DNA of 64,000 bases. Origin: Christensenella sp034926635. GTDB taxonomy: Bacteria > Bacillota > Clostridia > Christensenellales > Christensenellaceae. Positions 45,099 to 54,428 of this stretch are shown piece after piece (the stretch's first letter is position 1; the number at the start of each line of letters is the position of its first letter). The stretch covers positions 186,001 to 250,000 of the forward strand of contig JAYFQX010000001.1 of NCBI GenBank assembly GCA_034926635.1, given 5' to 3'. The notes under the pieces were generated by a model. That model saw only the letters and a list, made by a program, of their open reading frames with translations. It did no database searches and had not been told where the DNA came from. The position numbers and the translations under genes were made by a program.

Positions 45099-46640
45099 TT
45101 AGTGCCTAAAATGACGGATTCCTGTAAACACCATAGCAATCCCGTTTTCGTCACATTTTTTAATCGAATCCTCATCACGGATCGACCCTCCCGGCTGAAT
45201 GATCGCCGTGATCCCTGCTTTTGCTGCCGCCTCGACGCAATCGTCAAACGGGAAAAACGCATCCGAAGCCATTACTGCGCCCGGCGCGTCCTCGCCGCTT
45301 CTTTCAATCGCCATTTCTGCCGCCCAAATCCGGTTCGTCTGTCCAGGTCCGATCCCAAGCGTGCCCATATCCTTGGCAATCGCAATCCCGTTGGATTTTA
45401 CATATTTTACCACTTTAAACGCAAATTCAAGATTTTCCAGTTCTTCTTCTGTGGGTTTACGTTTGGTTACCACCTGAAATTCACCGTCAAACATTTTGTC
45501 GTTTAAGCCTTGTACCAGCAAGCCGCCAAGCACCTTTTTCGCATCCATGGCGTCTTTAGGCAGCGGAGCCGAGATCTCCGGCAGCCGCAGCACGCGTAAG
45601 TTCTTTTTCTGGCAAAGGATATCCAGCGCTTCGCGCGTATACGAGGGAGCGATCACGATCTCAAGAAAAATCTTGCTCATCTGCGCCGCAGTCTTTTCGT
45701 CGATCTCGCGATTTACTGCAACAATTCCTCCAAAAATGGAAACCGGATCACATTCATATGCCTTCATGTAAGCGTCAAACACTGTTTCCGCACTGCCTAC
45801 GCCACAAGGGTTAGCGTGTTTTACCGCAACGACTGTGGGATCCGTAAACTCGCGCAGACAATCAAGCGCACCTGCTGCGTCATTGATATTGTTAAAAGAA
45901 AGTTCCTTGCCATTAAGCTGTTCCGCATTCACAAGGCTTCCCGGAACACAGAGCGGCTCTTTGTAAAACGCGGCACTTTGATGAGGGTTTTCTCCATAGC
46001 GCATCGGCTGCTGTTTCTCAAAGGTCAGCGTCAGCTTTTCAGGCATTTCTTCAACATTTCTTTGTTTCCTGAGATATTGGCTGATCAGCGCGTCATATGC
46101 CGCCGTGTTTTCAAACACCTTGGCACTCAGATAAAACTTGGTGTTGCGCGATACTTCGCCGTTTTCTTTTAATTCTGTCAATACTGTGTCGTAGTCGGCA
46201 TTGTCCACGACAACCGCAACGTCCTGCCAGTTTTTTGCCGCAGCACGCAGCATCGTCGGACCGCCGATATCAATATTTTCAATTGCGTCTTCCAGTGTTA
46301 CATCCGGTTTTGAAATCGTCTGCTTAAATGGATATAAATTGACCGCTACAACGTCTATGGTTTCCACGCCAAGATCAGAAAGCTGTTTCATATGCTGCTC
46401 GTTGCCGCGCATCGCAAGAATACCGGCATGGATTTTCGGATGAAGCGTTTTGACACGACCGTCAAGGCATTCCGGAAACCCTGTGATATCAGATACATTG
46501 ATCACGGGAACGCCCGCTTTCTCCAATTCTCTTTGTGTACCGCCTGTAGACAGAATCTCAAATCCCTGTTCTACGAGACCTTTTGCAAAATCCACAATTC
46601 CGTTTTTGTCAAACACACTCAAAAAAGCTCTTCTTGCCAT
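45099..46640 (-). CDS. purH: Bifunctional AICAR transformylase/IMP cyclohydrolase
   Basis: PurH carries out the last two steps to IMP. The N-terminal cyclohydrolase (MGS-like) domain begins ARRAFLSVFDKNGIVDFAKG with the STGGT loop; the C-terminal transformylase has VVAVKHANPCGVG and DAFFPFDDCVEAAAKAGI. The start MARRAFL follows GGGAGG at seven bases, so the five residues before it are dropped. The length is 513. Confidence 0.97.
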   Translation of the reverse strand: MARRAFLSVFDKNGIVDFAKGLVEQGFEILSTGGTQRELEKAGVPVINVSDITGFPECLDGRVKTLHPKIHAGILAMRGNEQHMKQLSDLGVETIDVVAVNLYPFKQTISKPDVTLEDAIENIDIGGPTMLRAAAKNWQDVAVVVDNADYDTVLTELKENGEVSRNTKFYLSAKVFENTAAYDALISQYLRKQRNVEEMPEKLTLTFEKQQPMRYGENPHQSAAFYKEPLCVPGSLVNAEQLNGKELSFNNINDAAGALDCLREFTDPTVVAVKHANPCGVGSAETVFDAYMKAYECDPVSIFGGIVAVNREIDEKTAAQMSKIFLEIVIAPSYTREALDILCQKKNLRVLRLPEISAPLPKDAMDAKKVLGGLLVQGLNDKMFDGEFQVVTKRKPTEEELENLEFAFKVVKYVKSNGIAIAKDMGTLGIGPGQTNRIWAAEMAIERSGEDAPGAVMASDAFFPFDDCVEAAAKAGITAIIQPGGSIRDEDSIKKCDENGIAMVFTGIRHFRH

Positions 46641-46658
46641 ATTCAATCCTCCCAAACT

Positions 46659-47276
46659 TTAAAAAATTTTTACAATTCTGCCATCTACATGCAATTTCCC
46701 ATCAGCCATCAACGCTACTGCTTCAGGCAGAATTTTATGTTCTTCTTCCAAAATGCGAGCACCCAGGGTTTCTGCGGTATCTTCCGGCAATACCGGTACC
46801 ACTGCCTGCAAAATAATCGGTCCAGCATCTGCTTGCTCTGTCACAAAGTGCACCGTAGCCCCGGAATATTTGACTCCATAAGCAATCGCAGCTTCGTGCA
46901 CGCGGCTTCCGTACATTCCCATGCCACAAAAGCTGGGAATCAGCGCCGGGTGAATATTGATGATCTTATTTTGATACGTCGCGATCGTTTTTTGTCCAAC
47001 AATACTGAGGTATCCAGCTAAAACCACAAAGTCCGCTCCATATTGTTTTAAAGCAGCTAATATCGCATCGTCAAACGCATTCGCATCCGCATAATGCTTC
47101 TTTTGTATCGTCTCTACAGGAATTCCGGCGTCTTTTGCACGTTGCGCTGCATAGATTCCGGGCTTTCCCGCAATCAAGCAGCAAATTTCCGCATTGATTT
47201 TTCCCATTGACACCGCGTCGATCAGCGATTGAAAATCCGTGCCGCCGCCCGAAGCCATCACTGCAAATTTCAGCAT
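46659..47276 (-). CDS. purN: Phosphoribosylglycinamide formyltransferase
   Basis: PurN transfers a formyl group from 10-formyl-tetrahydrofolate to GAR. The catalytic block shows IINIHPALIPSF (Asn and His) and GATVHFVTEQADAGPII (Asp). At 205 residues it is full-length. Its ATG overlaps the end of purM by seven bases. Confidence 0.96.
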   Translation of the reverse strand: MLKFAVMASGGGTDFQSLIDAVSMGKINAEICCLIAGKPGIYAAQRAKDAGIPVETIQKKHYADANAFDDAILAALKQYGADFVVLAGYLSIVGQKTIATYQNKIINIHPALIPSFCGMGMYGSRVHEAAIAYGVKYSGATVHFVTEQADAGPIILQAVVPVLPEDTAETLGARILEEEHKILPEAVALMADGKLHVDGRIVKIF

Positions 47277-48283
47277 AATTCCACGCCTTTTTCGCCTTCT
47301 GTAATTTCCCCGATCAAAAATGCTTTTTCACCCGTTTTTTGCAATTCTTCCATCGCAGCATCCACCTGATCCGGTTTGACGATCACTACCATGCCGATCC
47401 CCATGTTAAAGGTATTATAAGCGTCTTTTTGTGAAAGTCCGGCGTCTTTCACAAGCTTATCAAATAAATATGGCATATCCCATGATCCCAGCGTAATTTT
47501 TGCCTTCTTATTTTCCGGAAGGATTCGCGGAATGTTTTCATAAAAACCACCGCCGGTAATATGCGCAATTCCTTTTACGTCAATTTTTTCAATCAGATTC
47601 AGGATCGACTTCACATAAATCCTGGTTGGAGCCAAAAGCATCTCGCCGAGCGACTTCTGAACCTCTTCAATATAAATGGACTGCAGAGTTTCATCCATTG
47701 CGTAAAGCTTGCGTACCAGCGAAAACCCATTGGAATGGATGCCTGTTGAACCAAGTCCGATCACCTTGTCTCCAACTTCAATCTTGGAACCGTTGATAAT
47801 ATCGTCTTTTTTTACAATTCCAACGCAAAATCCCGCGAGGTCGTATTCCCCATCCGGATAGAATCCAGGCATTTCCGCCGTTTCTCCGCCAATCAGCGCA
47901 CAGCCCGACTGTGTGCAGCCTTCCGCAATTCCCTTGACGATATCTGCCGCAACCCCCGGCACAAGCGCCCCCGTTGCAATATAATCGAGAAAGAATAACG
48001 GACGTGCGCCATGGCATACCACATCGTTTACGCACATAGCAACCGCATCGATCCCAACCGTATCGTTTTTATTCATGGCAAAAGCCGCTTTCAGCTTGGT
48101 GCCTACGCCGTCTGTTCCCGCAACCAGCACCTGACCTCCGCCAATATCATACATCCCGCCAAACGTTCCGAGATCTGTAATCACATTTCCATCAAACGTT
48201 TTCTTGACATGTTCTTTCATTAGTTTTACTGCTTCATAGCCGCGTTCTACGTCTACTCCAGCATCTTTATATGTTACCGCCAT
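47270..48283 (-). CDS. purM: Phosphoribosylformylglycinamidine cyclo-ligase
   Basis: PurM (AIR synthetase) closes the imidazole ring. Signature segments are LVAGTDGVGTKLKAAF near residue 54, GGETAEMPGFY, and AHITGGGFYENIPR. The length of 337 is normal. It sits between purF and purN. The FGAM synthetase genes (purL, purQ and purS, or a large purL) that precede this step are not in the window. Confidence 0.97.
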   Translation of the reverse strand: MAVTYKDAGVDVERGYEAVKLMKEHVKKTFDGNVITDLGTFGGMYDIGGGQVLVAGTDGVGTKLKAAFAMNKNDTVGIDAVAMCVNDVVCHGARPLFFLDYIATGALVPGVAADIVKGIAEGCTQSGCALIGGETAEMPGFYPDGEYDLAGFCVGIVKKDDIINGSKIEVGDKVIGLGSTGIHSNGFSLVRKLYAMDETLQSIYIEEVQKSLGEMLLAPTRIYVKSILNLIEKIDVKGIAHITGGGFYENIPRILPENKKAKITLGSWDMPYLFDKLVKDAGLSQKDAYNTFNMGIGMVVIVKPDQVDAAMEELQKTGEKAFLIGEITEGEKGVELC

Positions 48284-48298
48284 ACCTTTTTTCCTCCG

Positions 48299-49756
48299 TC
48301 ATTCAATCGTCAGTAAGTCCATTTCTTCCGTTTCCATAATCGCTTTTTTCATGTCTATAGGATAATGTCCGTTAAAGCATCCAGCACAGAAATTACACCC
48401 CGCACCTTCCACTGTTTTCAACAAGTCTTCAATGGACAGATAATGCAGCGTATCTGCGCCGATAATCTTACGGATTTCTTCTACGGAATTTTTAGATCCG
48501 ATCAACTGATCGTGAGATGGCGTATCAATTCCGAAAAAGCACGGACAAATCACCGGTGGTGAACTGATCAGCATATGTACTTCCCGTGCACCTGCAAGCC
48601 GCAGCATCTCAACGATCTTTCTGCTGGTGGTTCCCCGCACAATGGAATCGTCAATCAAAATCAACCGTTTTCCATGTACATTGCGCTTCATGGCATTCAG
48701 CTTTAATTTTACGCCACGCTCCCGCAGCGCCTGCGACGGCTGGATAAACGTTCTTCCCACATAACGGTTTTTTGCCAACGCTTTTGCGTAAGGAATCCCG
48801 CTTTCCGCAGCATACCCCGAAGCAGACGGTGTGGCGGAGTCGGGTACGTCACTGACAAGGTCCGCATCAATCGGAAATGCCTGTGCCAGTTTGATCCCCA
48901 TGTTTTCACGCGAACGGTATACGCTGATTCCATCAATATCGGAATCAGGTCGCGCAAAATATACGTATTCAAACACGCACAGAGCCGTTTCCATCGAAGA
49001 CTGCGCCTGATAGGATTTCAAACCATTTTTATTAATAACGATGATTTCCCCGGGACGCACATCCCTTACAAACTCCGCATCAATCGCGTCAAAAGCACAA
49101 GATTCAGAGGCTACAACATAACTGTTATCCAGTTTCCCCAACGCCAACGGACGAATTCCAAGCGGATCGCGAACAGCAATCAGCTCGTCCTGGGTCATAA
49201 TCACAAGCGCATAGGCGCCTCGGACGATTTTCATCATCTTTGTAATCGCTTTCAGCATTCCGTCTTTGGAAAAACGCGCAATCAGGTTTGCCATTACCTC
49301 AGTGTCGATCGTCGTTTGAAAAACAGTCCCTTCGTCCTCCAACTTTTCGCGCAGCGTCGTATTGTTAATCAAGTTCCCGTTATGCGCCATCGCAAATTTT
49401 CCGCCACGGTAGGACATCACAAGCGGTTGAGCGTTATCCGCCTTGCTGCCCCCCGATGTGGAATACCGGACATGACCGATCCCGATATTCCCTCCGATCA
49501 AAGAACCTAGGCTATCTTTAAAAACCTCCGAACATAAGCCCATGCCTTTGTAAAACTTAATATCTTTTCCATCGGATGCAGCAATTCCAGCGCTTTCCTG
49601 TCCACGGTGCTGCAAAGCATAAAGTCCGAGATACGTTGCCTCCGCCGGGTCATAGCGGTGGTCATCCATAAAAATACCAAATACGCCGCATTCCTCTGGC
49701 ATCACATCGTCATTGGGTTTCCACCGTTCATATTGACTGTGTAATCTGCATTGCAT
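48299..49756 (-). CDS. purF: Amidophosphoribosyltransferase
   Basis: PurF makes phosphoribosylamine from PRPP and glutamine, the committed step. The N-terminal glutaminase has its catalytic Cys in MPEECGVFGIF. About 22 residues before that Cys would be removed as a propeptide. The PRPP loop is RLILIDDSIVRGTTS. Cysteines in CPCFFGID and CNFCAGC near the C-terminus match the iron-sulphur-cluster type known from Bacillus. The length is 485. Confidence 0.97.
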   Translation of the reverse strand: MQCRLHSQYERWKPNDDVMPEECGVFGIFMDDHRYDPAEATYLGLYALQHRGQESAGIAASDGKDIKFYKGMGLCSEVFKDSLGSLIGGNIGIGHVRYSTSGGSKADNAQPLVMSYRGGKFAMAHNGNLINNTTLREKLEDEGTVFQTTIDTEVMANLIARFSKDGMLKAITKMMKIVRGAYALVIMTQDELIAVRDPLGIRPLALGKLDNSYVVASESCAFDAIDAEFVRDVRPGEIIVINKNGLKSYQAQSSMETALCVFEYVYFARPDSDIDGISVYRSRENMGIKLAQAFPIDADLVSDVPDSATPSASGYAAESGIPYAKALAKNRYVGRTFIQPSQALRERGVKLKLNAMKRNVHGKRLILIDDSIVRGTTSRKIVEMLRLAGAREVHMLISSPPVICPCFFGIDTPSHDQLIGSKNSVEEIRKIIGADTLHYLSIEDLLKTVEGAGCNFCAGCFNGHYPIDMKKAIMETEEMDLLTIE

Positions 49757-49762
49757 TCTTCG

Positions 49763-50470
49763 TTATTCTCCCATCAAACGCTTCAGAATCTCCTGATAAG
49801 CATCTTCGACATGCCCAAGATCCTGACGGAAACGGTCTTTATCTAATTTTTCGCCTGTTTTGGAGTCCCAAAAACGGCAAGTATCGGGAGAAATTTCATC
49901 CGCAAGGATAATCTCGCCATGAAAGCGGCCAAATTCCAGTTTAAAGTCAATTAATTCAATATCAAATTGTTTTAAGTATTCCGTCATGATTTCATTGACT
50001 TTAAAAGAATATTCCGCAATTTTTGCCATCTCTTCCGGCGTTGCAAGCCCCATGGCATATACGTGATAATCATTGATCATGGGGTCGCCCAGTTCATCGT
50101 TTTTATAGCTATATTCAAGCACCGTTGATTGCAGCTTCGTTCCTTCCGGAATCCCAAGCCGTTTTGAAAGGCTTCCTGCAGCAATATTTCTTACGATCAC
50201 CTCAACCGGTACGATGGATACGCTCTTTACAACAGTCTCGCGATCAGAAAGCTGTTCTACTAAATGTGTGGGGATTCCGTGTTTTTCCAGCATTTTGAAC
50301 ATATGGTTGGAAACCCGGTTGTTGACTACACCTTTTCCGACAATCGTCCCTTTTTTCAAGCCGTTAAACGCCGTTGCGTCATCTTTATAATCAACGATAA
50401 CGTAATCCGGATCATCTGTTTTAAATACCTTTTTTGCCTTGCCTTCATAGAGCTGTTCTGTTTTTTTCAT
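49763..50470 (-). CDS. purC: SAICAR synthase
   Basis: PurC condenses CAIR with aspartate. The N-terminal QLYEGKAKKVFKT and the block VEVIVRNIAAGSLSKRLG are diagnostic, along with LIDFKLEFGR. The length of 235 is normal. It overlaps purE by four bases (ATGA), so the two are coupled. Confidence 0.97.
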   Translation of the reverse strand: MKKTEQLYEGKAKKVFKTDDPDYVIVDYKDDATAFNGLKKGTIVGKGVVNNRVSNHMFKMLEKHGIPTHLVEQLSDRETVVKSVSIVPVEVIVRNIAAGSLSKRLGIPEGTKLQSTVLEYSYKNDELGDPMINDYHVYAMGLATPEEMAKIAEYSFKVNEIMTEYLKQFDIELIDFKLEFGRFHGEIILADEISPDTCRFWDSKTGEKLDKDRFRQDLGHVEDAYQEILKRLMGE

Positions 50471-50958
50471 TTTGATAACTCCTCTCTGAGTTCTGCATCT
50501 GCAGCAATCACTTTAAGCTGCATGTCTTCTTTAAATTTATATAATAAATCGCTTAATGTATCATATTTTAATGCGAGAATTTGCACAGCCAGTAATGCGG
50601 CATTTTTAGCGCCGTTTATCGCAACGGTTGCCACGGGAATTCCTTCGGGCATTTGCACTGTGGAAAGCAGGGAGTCTAGTCCGTCCATCATAGAAGATTT
50701 TATCGGCAGTCCAATCACCGGCAAAATTGTATGCCCTGCAATGACCCCCGCCAGATGCGCAGCTTTTCCAGCCGCGGCAATAATCACTTCTATGCCGTTT
50801 TCTTTTGCTTGATCCGCAAAATCAGCGGCCAATTTTGGGGTTCGATGTGCCGACATAATATGCGTTTCTACCTCTATGCCAAAGTTGTTTAATGTCTCGA
50901 TTGCCGGTTTCAATACCGGAAGATCGCTTTTCGATCCCATAATAACCGCAACTTTCAT
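50467..50958 (-). CDS. purE: N5-carboxyaminoimidazole ribonucleotide mutase
   Basis: PurE moves the carboxyl group in CAIR formation. The active-site block is VAVIMGSKSDLPVL, followed by VETHIMSAHRTP and IAAAGKAAHLAGVIAGHT. The 163-residue length and the sequence indicate class I PurE, which normally works with PurK; no purK is seen here. AAGGAGAAG precedes the ATG. It is the first gene of the synthesis operon. Confidence 0.96.
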   Translation of the reverse strand: MKVAVIMGSKSDLPVLKPAIETLNNFGIEVETHIMSAHRTPKLAADFADQAKENGIEVIIAAAGKAAHLAGVIAGHTILPVIGLPIKSSMMDGLDSLLSTVQMPEGIPVATVAINGAKNAALLAVQILALKYDTLSDLLYKFKEDMQLKVIAADAELREELSK

Positions 50959-50987
50959 TAATCTTCTCCTTTATGATTAAGGAAGAG

Positions 50988-51011
50988 TTAAGCCGGCTTT
51001 CGCCGGCTTAA
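50988..51011 (-). terminator. Stable hairpin between purine permease and purE
   Basis: TTAAGCCGGC and GCCGGCTTAA form a perfect 10-bp stem with a GAAA tetraloop on the minus strand. It is followed by CTCTTCC, not by a T-run, so it is a weak terminator or an mRNA-stability element between the permease and purE. Confidence 0.6.
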
Positions 51012-51032
51012 TCTTCAAGTCTATGTTTTCGG

Positions 51033-52490
51033 TTAGATAATCGCAAGTACAATGAAGTTTAGTACAAACAATATCGTAGATACCACCAAAATCGGATGTA
51101 ATTCTTTTGCTTTGCCGCGTACGATCTTCACGATGCAGTAGAACAAGAAACCTGCCGCGATACCATAGGAGATGCTGTAGCACAATGCCATAAAAATACC
51201 GGCAAAGAATGCAGGAACAGCCTCTTCGAAATCGCCCCATTTGATTTCCTTAAATGCCGACATCATCATGATACCAACGGCGATCAAGGCAGGAGCCGTT
51301 GCTTCCGCAGGCACAATACCCATAACAGGTGCAAGGAACATACAAGCAAGCAGTGCAATTGCCGTTACAAGACTCGTAAGCCCTGTACGTCCTCCTGCCG
51401 CAATACCGGCGGAGCTTTCAACATACGTTGTTGTGTTGGAAGTACCGACAACAGCGCCGATGGAAGTCGCAATTGCGTCCGCGAACAACGCTTTATCCAA
51501 TTTGGATTTAAACCCTCTGCTCGTTTCCATTGCTTTCATATCGTCTTTGCTGAAGATACCACTGCGGCGACCGGTTCCGATAAACGTACCAATCGTGTCA
51601 AAGGTATCAGATATACTGAATGCAAAGATCGTCATAATTACCAGTAATATCTTTGATGGATCCGCAAACAGCGTTTGCATCCCCTCCGGGCCAAAGGCCG
51701 CTCCAAATGTGGTCCCAAGGTCTTGGAAAGAAGCGCCCAGGCTATCCGCTGTCAGGTTAATTGTGGAAAGGTCTACCACGCCCATCGGGATCGCCAGAAG
51801 CGTCGTCGCCGCAATACCGATCAAAATCGCGCCACGGACCTTTGCAACCAACAAAATGATGGTCAAAATAATGCCGATTAATACGAGGATCAGCGCCGGC
51901 GTATTAAATGTTGCCAGGGAAGGAACCGCACCGCCGCTCGATACAATGCTTGTAACGCCGGAATAAGTAGCGTCTGCCGCAAACGGCGCACCGTTCACAG
52001 TCATAATGGTGCCGGGATCGGATGTGAAGTTGATCAGATTTGCGTTTTTGATACCAATATATGCTACAAAGATACCAATACCACCGCCGATCGCATTTTG
52101 CAATGATTCCGGAATAGATTTAATGATTGCTTTCCGCAGCTTTGTAACCGTAATCAAGATGTTTACAATACCGCAAATGAATACCATTGCCAATGCCTGT
52201 TGCCAAGTGAATCCCAGTGCGAAGCATACCGTATAAGTGAAGAATGCATTTAACCCCATTCCCGGCGCCTGCGCATATGGAACATTGGCAAAAAGTGCCA
52301 TAACGAGCGTGCCAACCGCAGCCGCAATAATCGTTGCGAGAAAAACTGCCTGCGTAGGCATACCTGTTGCTGAAAGGATACTCGGGTTTACAAAAATAAT
52401 GTATGACATTGCAAAAAACGTTGTGAGTCCTGCTATAATCTCTGTCGATACATTTGTCCCGTTCTCCTTCAATTTGAAGAACTTTTCCAT
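51033..52490 (-). CDS. Purine (adenine/guanine/hypoxanthine) permease, NCS2 AzgA type
   Basis: This polytopic carrier of about 12-14 spans imports purine bases. FFAMSYIIFVNPSILSATGM near the N-terminus, PGMGLNAFFTYTV, and the SIGAVVGTSNTTTYVESSAGIAAGGRTGL region (shown in two parts: GAVVGTSNTTTYVES and AGIAAGGRTGL) are typical of the AzgA/PbuG branch of the NCS2 superfamily. I start at MEKFFKLKENG, which follows GGGAGG at six bases; the open frame extends 60 codons further but into AT-rich leader. It gives 485 residues. Its place just upstream of purE suggests shared purine control. Confidence 0.93.
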   Translation of the reverse strand: MEKFFKLKENGTNVSTEIIAGLTTFFAMSYIIFVNPSILSATGMPTQAVFLATIIAAAVGTLVMALFANVPYAQAPGMGLNAFFTYTVCFALGFTWQQALAMVFICGIVNILITVTKLRKAIIKSIPESLQNAIGGGIGIFVAYIGIKNANLINFTSDPGTIMTVNGAPFAADATYSGVTSIVSSGGAVPSLATFNTPALILVLIGIILTIILLVAKVRGAILIGIAATTLLAIPMGVVDLSTINLTADSLGASFQDLGTTFGAAFGPEGMQTLFADPSKILLVIMTIFAFSISDTFDTIGTFIGTGRRSGIFSKDDMKAMETSRGFKSKLDKALFADAIATSIGAVVGTSNTTTYVESSAGIAAGGRTGLTSLVTAIALLACMFLAPVMGIVPAEATAPALIAVGIMMMSAFKEIKWGDFEEAVPAFFAGIFMALCYSISYGIAAGFLFYCIVKIVRGKAKELHPILVVSTILFVLNFIVLAII

Positions 52491-52600
52491 ATGATACCTC
52501 CCGAAAAAAAATATATAAACCATTTGGTTTACATTATTATCATACCGAAAATAATAACTTTTCGCAATATTAATCCGATAATTAATACCATTTTCTATTT

Positions 52601-52626
52601 TATAGTTCGTATATATCCGAACTATA
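52601..52626. promoter_or_regulatory. Palindrome upstream of the purine permease (candidate operator)
   Basis: TATAGTTCG and CGAACTATA are perfect 9-bp inverted arms separated by eight bases. One arm with its flank reads ATATCCGAACTAT, which fits the AWWWCCGAACWWT pattern of the Bacillus PurR box; the other arm has one difference. The site is 110 bases before the permease start. The rest of the 52491-52877 divergent gap is AT-rich with no gene or recognisable riboswitch. Confidence 0.5.
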
Positions 52627-52877
52627 ATTCGAGCATGTAAGATAATAAGCGAAAAAAACGCTTGAATCAAGCATTTTATAAAAAAGCTATTATTCTAATG
52701 ATATTTCTATGACACTATTATTTTAATCAATTTATGTCTTTTTCCTGGATTGCTTGCATGAAAGAAAAAAGAATGGTTTAATTATAACTATATTTAAAAG
52801 CTCTTGGTTCCAATTTCTTTCATATGGGTATGTTCTTTTCCCTAGGCGCTTCCCCACTTTACTACAGGAGAAATGAT

Positions 52878-54419
52878 ATGCTTCAAGAGATGTGGACGCT
52901 ATTTACCGAGCGGCAAGATTTTTTTCTTACATTATTATGGGAACATTTAGCAATTTCTCTGACCGCTATCCTGATCGCTATTCTTTTTGGCGGGTTGGTC
53001 GGGATCTTGATCAGCGAATACCAAAAATCGGCAAAACCGGCTTTAGGCGTTATTAACTTCCTTTATACTATCCCTTCGATTTCTATGCTTGGTTTTCTCA
53101 TTCCATTTTCAGGCATTGGCGATGCGACGGCAATCATCGCGCTTACCGTCTACGCGCTTCTCCCTATGGTACGCAGTACACATACCGGCATTTCTAATAT
53201 TGATGAAAATATTTTGGAAGCATCAAAGGGTATGGGCAGCACACGCCTGCAAACATTATTTAAAATCAAGATCCCGCTTGCGATGCCCGTCATTATGTCC
53301 GGCATCCGCAACATGGTTGTCATGACGATCGCTCTTACCGGTATTGCGTCTTTCATTGGCGCAGGCGGTCTTGGTGTTGCGATTTACCGCGGCATTACCA
53401 CCAATAATATGGCCATGACCATGGACGGCAGCCTGCTTATTGCAGCGCTTGCATTGATCATGGATTTTTTGCTTGGGCTTGCAGAAAAACGAATGAAGCT
53501 CCGCACAGTAAAAGCACGTAAAACCAACCGTATCCTATTGTTTGTCGTTCTGGCAGTATGTGTCGGAATCGTCGGCGGATCATTGATCGGCTCTGTACAG
53601 AACCAAAACACGATACAGGTTGCCACCAAACCCATGACCGAACAATATGTTCTCGGCGAAATGCTTGATATCTTAATTGAACAGGATACAGATCTCAATG
53701 TAGAATTAACACAGGGCGTCGGGGGTGGTACGTCAAACATCCAACCCGGCATGGAAACCGGTGAATTTGATTTATATCCCGAATATACCGGTACCGGGTG
53801 GAATATGGTTTTGAAAAACGATACGCTTTATACAGAAGATCAGTTTGATACCCTACAATCCGAATATAACGAAAAATTTGGGATGGAATGGCTTGGAATG
53901 TATGGTTTCAACAATACTTTTGGTGTTGCGGTGCGGCGTGATGTTGCCGAGGAGTACGGCCTCCAAACTTATTCAGACCTTGCGCCGGTCGCAGGAAACC
54001 TGACTTTTGGTTCGGAATATGATTTTTATGAACGCGAGGATGGTTACAACGCCCTATGCGACACCTACGGACTGCATTTTAAGGAAACGGTAGACCTTGA
54101 TATCGGGCTGAAATACCAAGCGATTAACCAAGGCAAAATCGATGTGATGAATATCTTTACGACCGATGGGCAGTTAAGTGCTGCGGATGTGGTTGTGCTA
54201 ACAGATGACCTGCATTTTTATCCTTCTTATTTATGCGGAAACGTCGTGCGGGGTAGTACGCTCAAAGAGCATCCCGAACTAAATGCCGTTTTAAAAAAGT
54301 TGGACGGTGTGCTTTCTGATGAGCAAATGGCGCAGATAAATTATCAGGTGGAAACCGAAGGAAAAGAACCCCGCGCAATGGCAGAAGAAATTCTCAGGAA
54401 CGCCGGGCTTTTAAAGTGA
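52878..54419 (+). CDS. Osmoprotectant ABC transporter permease fused to substrate-binding protein
   Basis: The first 210 residues are an inner-membrane permease of the ProW/OpuCB type with the EAA-like loop EASKGMGSTRLQTLFKIKIPLA. After another span at about residue 220-245 comes an OpuAC/ProX-type binding domain (IQVATKPMTEQYVLGEML, then GGTSNIQPGMETGEFDLYPEYTGTGW given here as QPGMETGEFDLYPEYTG). The domain binds quaternary ammonium compounds such as glycine betaine, choline or carnitine; the exact ligand is not visible. The start MLQEMW follows AGGAG at seven bases. It is the first plus-strand gene and is followed by its ATPase nine bases later. Confidence 0.9.
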   Translation: MLQEMWTLFTERQDFFLTLLWEHLAISLTAILIAILFGGLVGILISEYQKSAKPALGVINFLYTIPSISMLGFLIPFSGIGDATAIIALTVYALLPMVRSTHTGISNIDENILEASKGMGSTRLQTLFKIKIPLAMPVIMSGIRNMVVMTIALTGIASFIGAGGLGVAIYRGITTNNMAMTMDGSLLIAALALIMDFLLGLAEKRMKLRTVKARKTNRILLFVVLAVCVGIVGGSLIGSVQNQNTIQVATKPMTEQYVLGEMLDILIEQDTDLNVELTQGVGGGTSNIQPGMETGEFDLYPEYTGTGWNMVLKNDTLYTEDQFDTLQSEYNEKFGMEWLGMYGFNNTFGVAVRRDVAEEYGLQTYSDLAPVAGNLTFGSEYDFYEREDGYNALCDTYGLHFKETVDLDIGLKYQAINQGKIDVMNIFTTDGQLSAADVVVLTDDLHFYPSYLCGNVVRGSTLKEHPELNAVLKKLDGVLSDEQMAQINYQVETEGKEPRAMAEEILRNAGLLK

Positions 54420-54428
54420 GGAAACCTT

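Noticed and set aside
44446..45506. Long plus-strand frames opposite purD and purH
   Set aside because: They overlap well-supported purine genes and have shadow composition.
52491..52670. Sixty-residue extension of the purine permease
   Set aside because: It translates AT-rich leader and ends at a strong GGGAGG site before MEKFF.
52491..52877. Possible purine riboswitch upstream of the permease
   Set aside because: I looked for the conserved purine-aptamer segments on the minus strand and did not find them; the palindrome is a better explanation for regulation.
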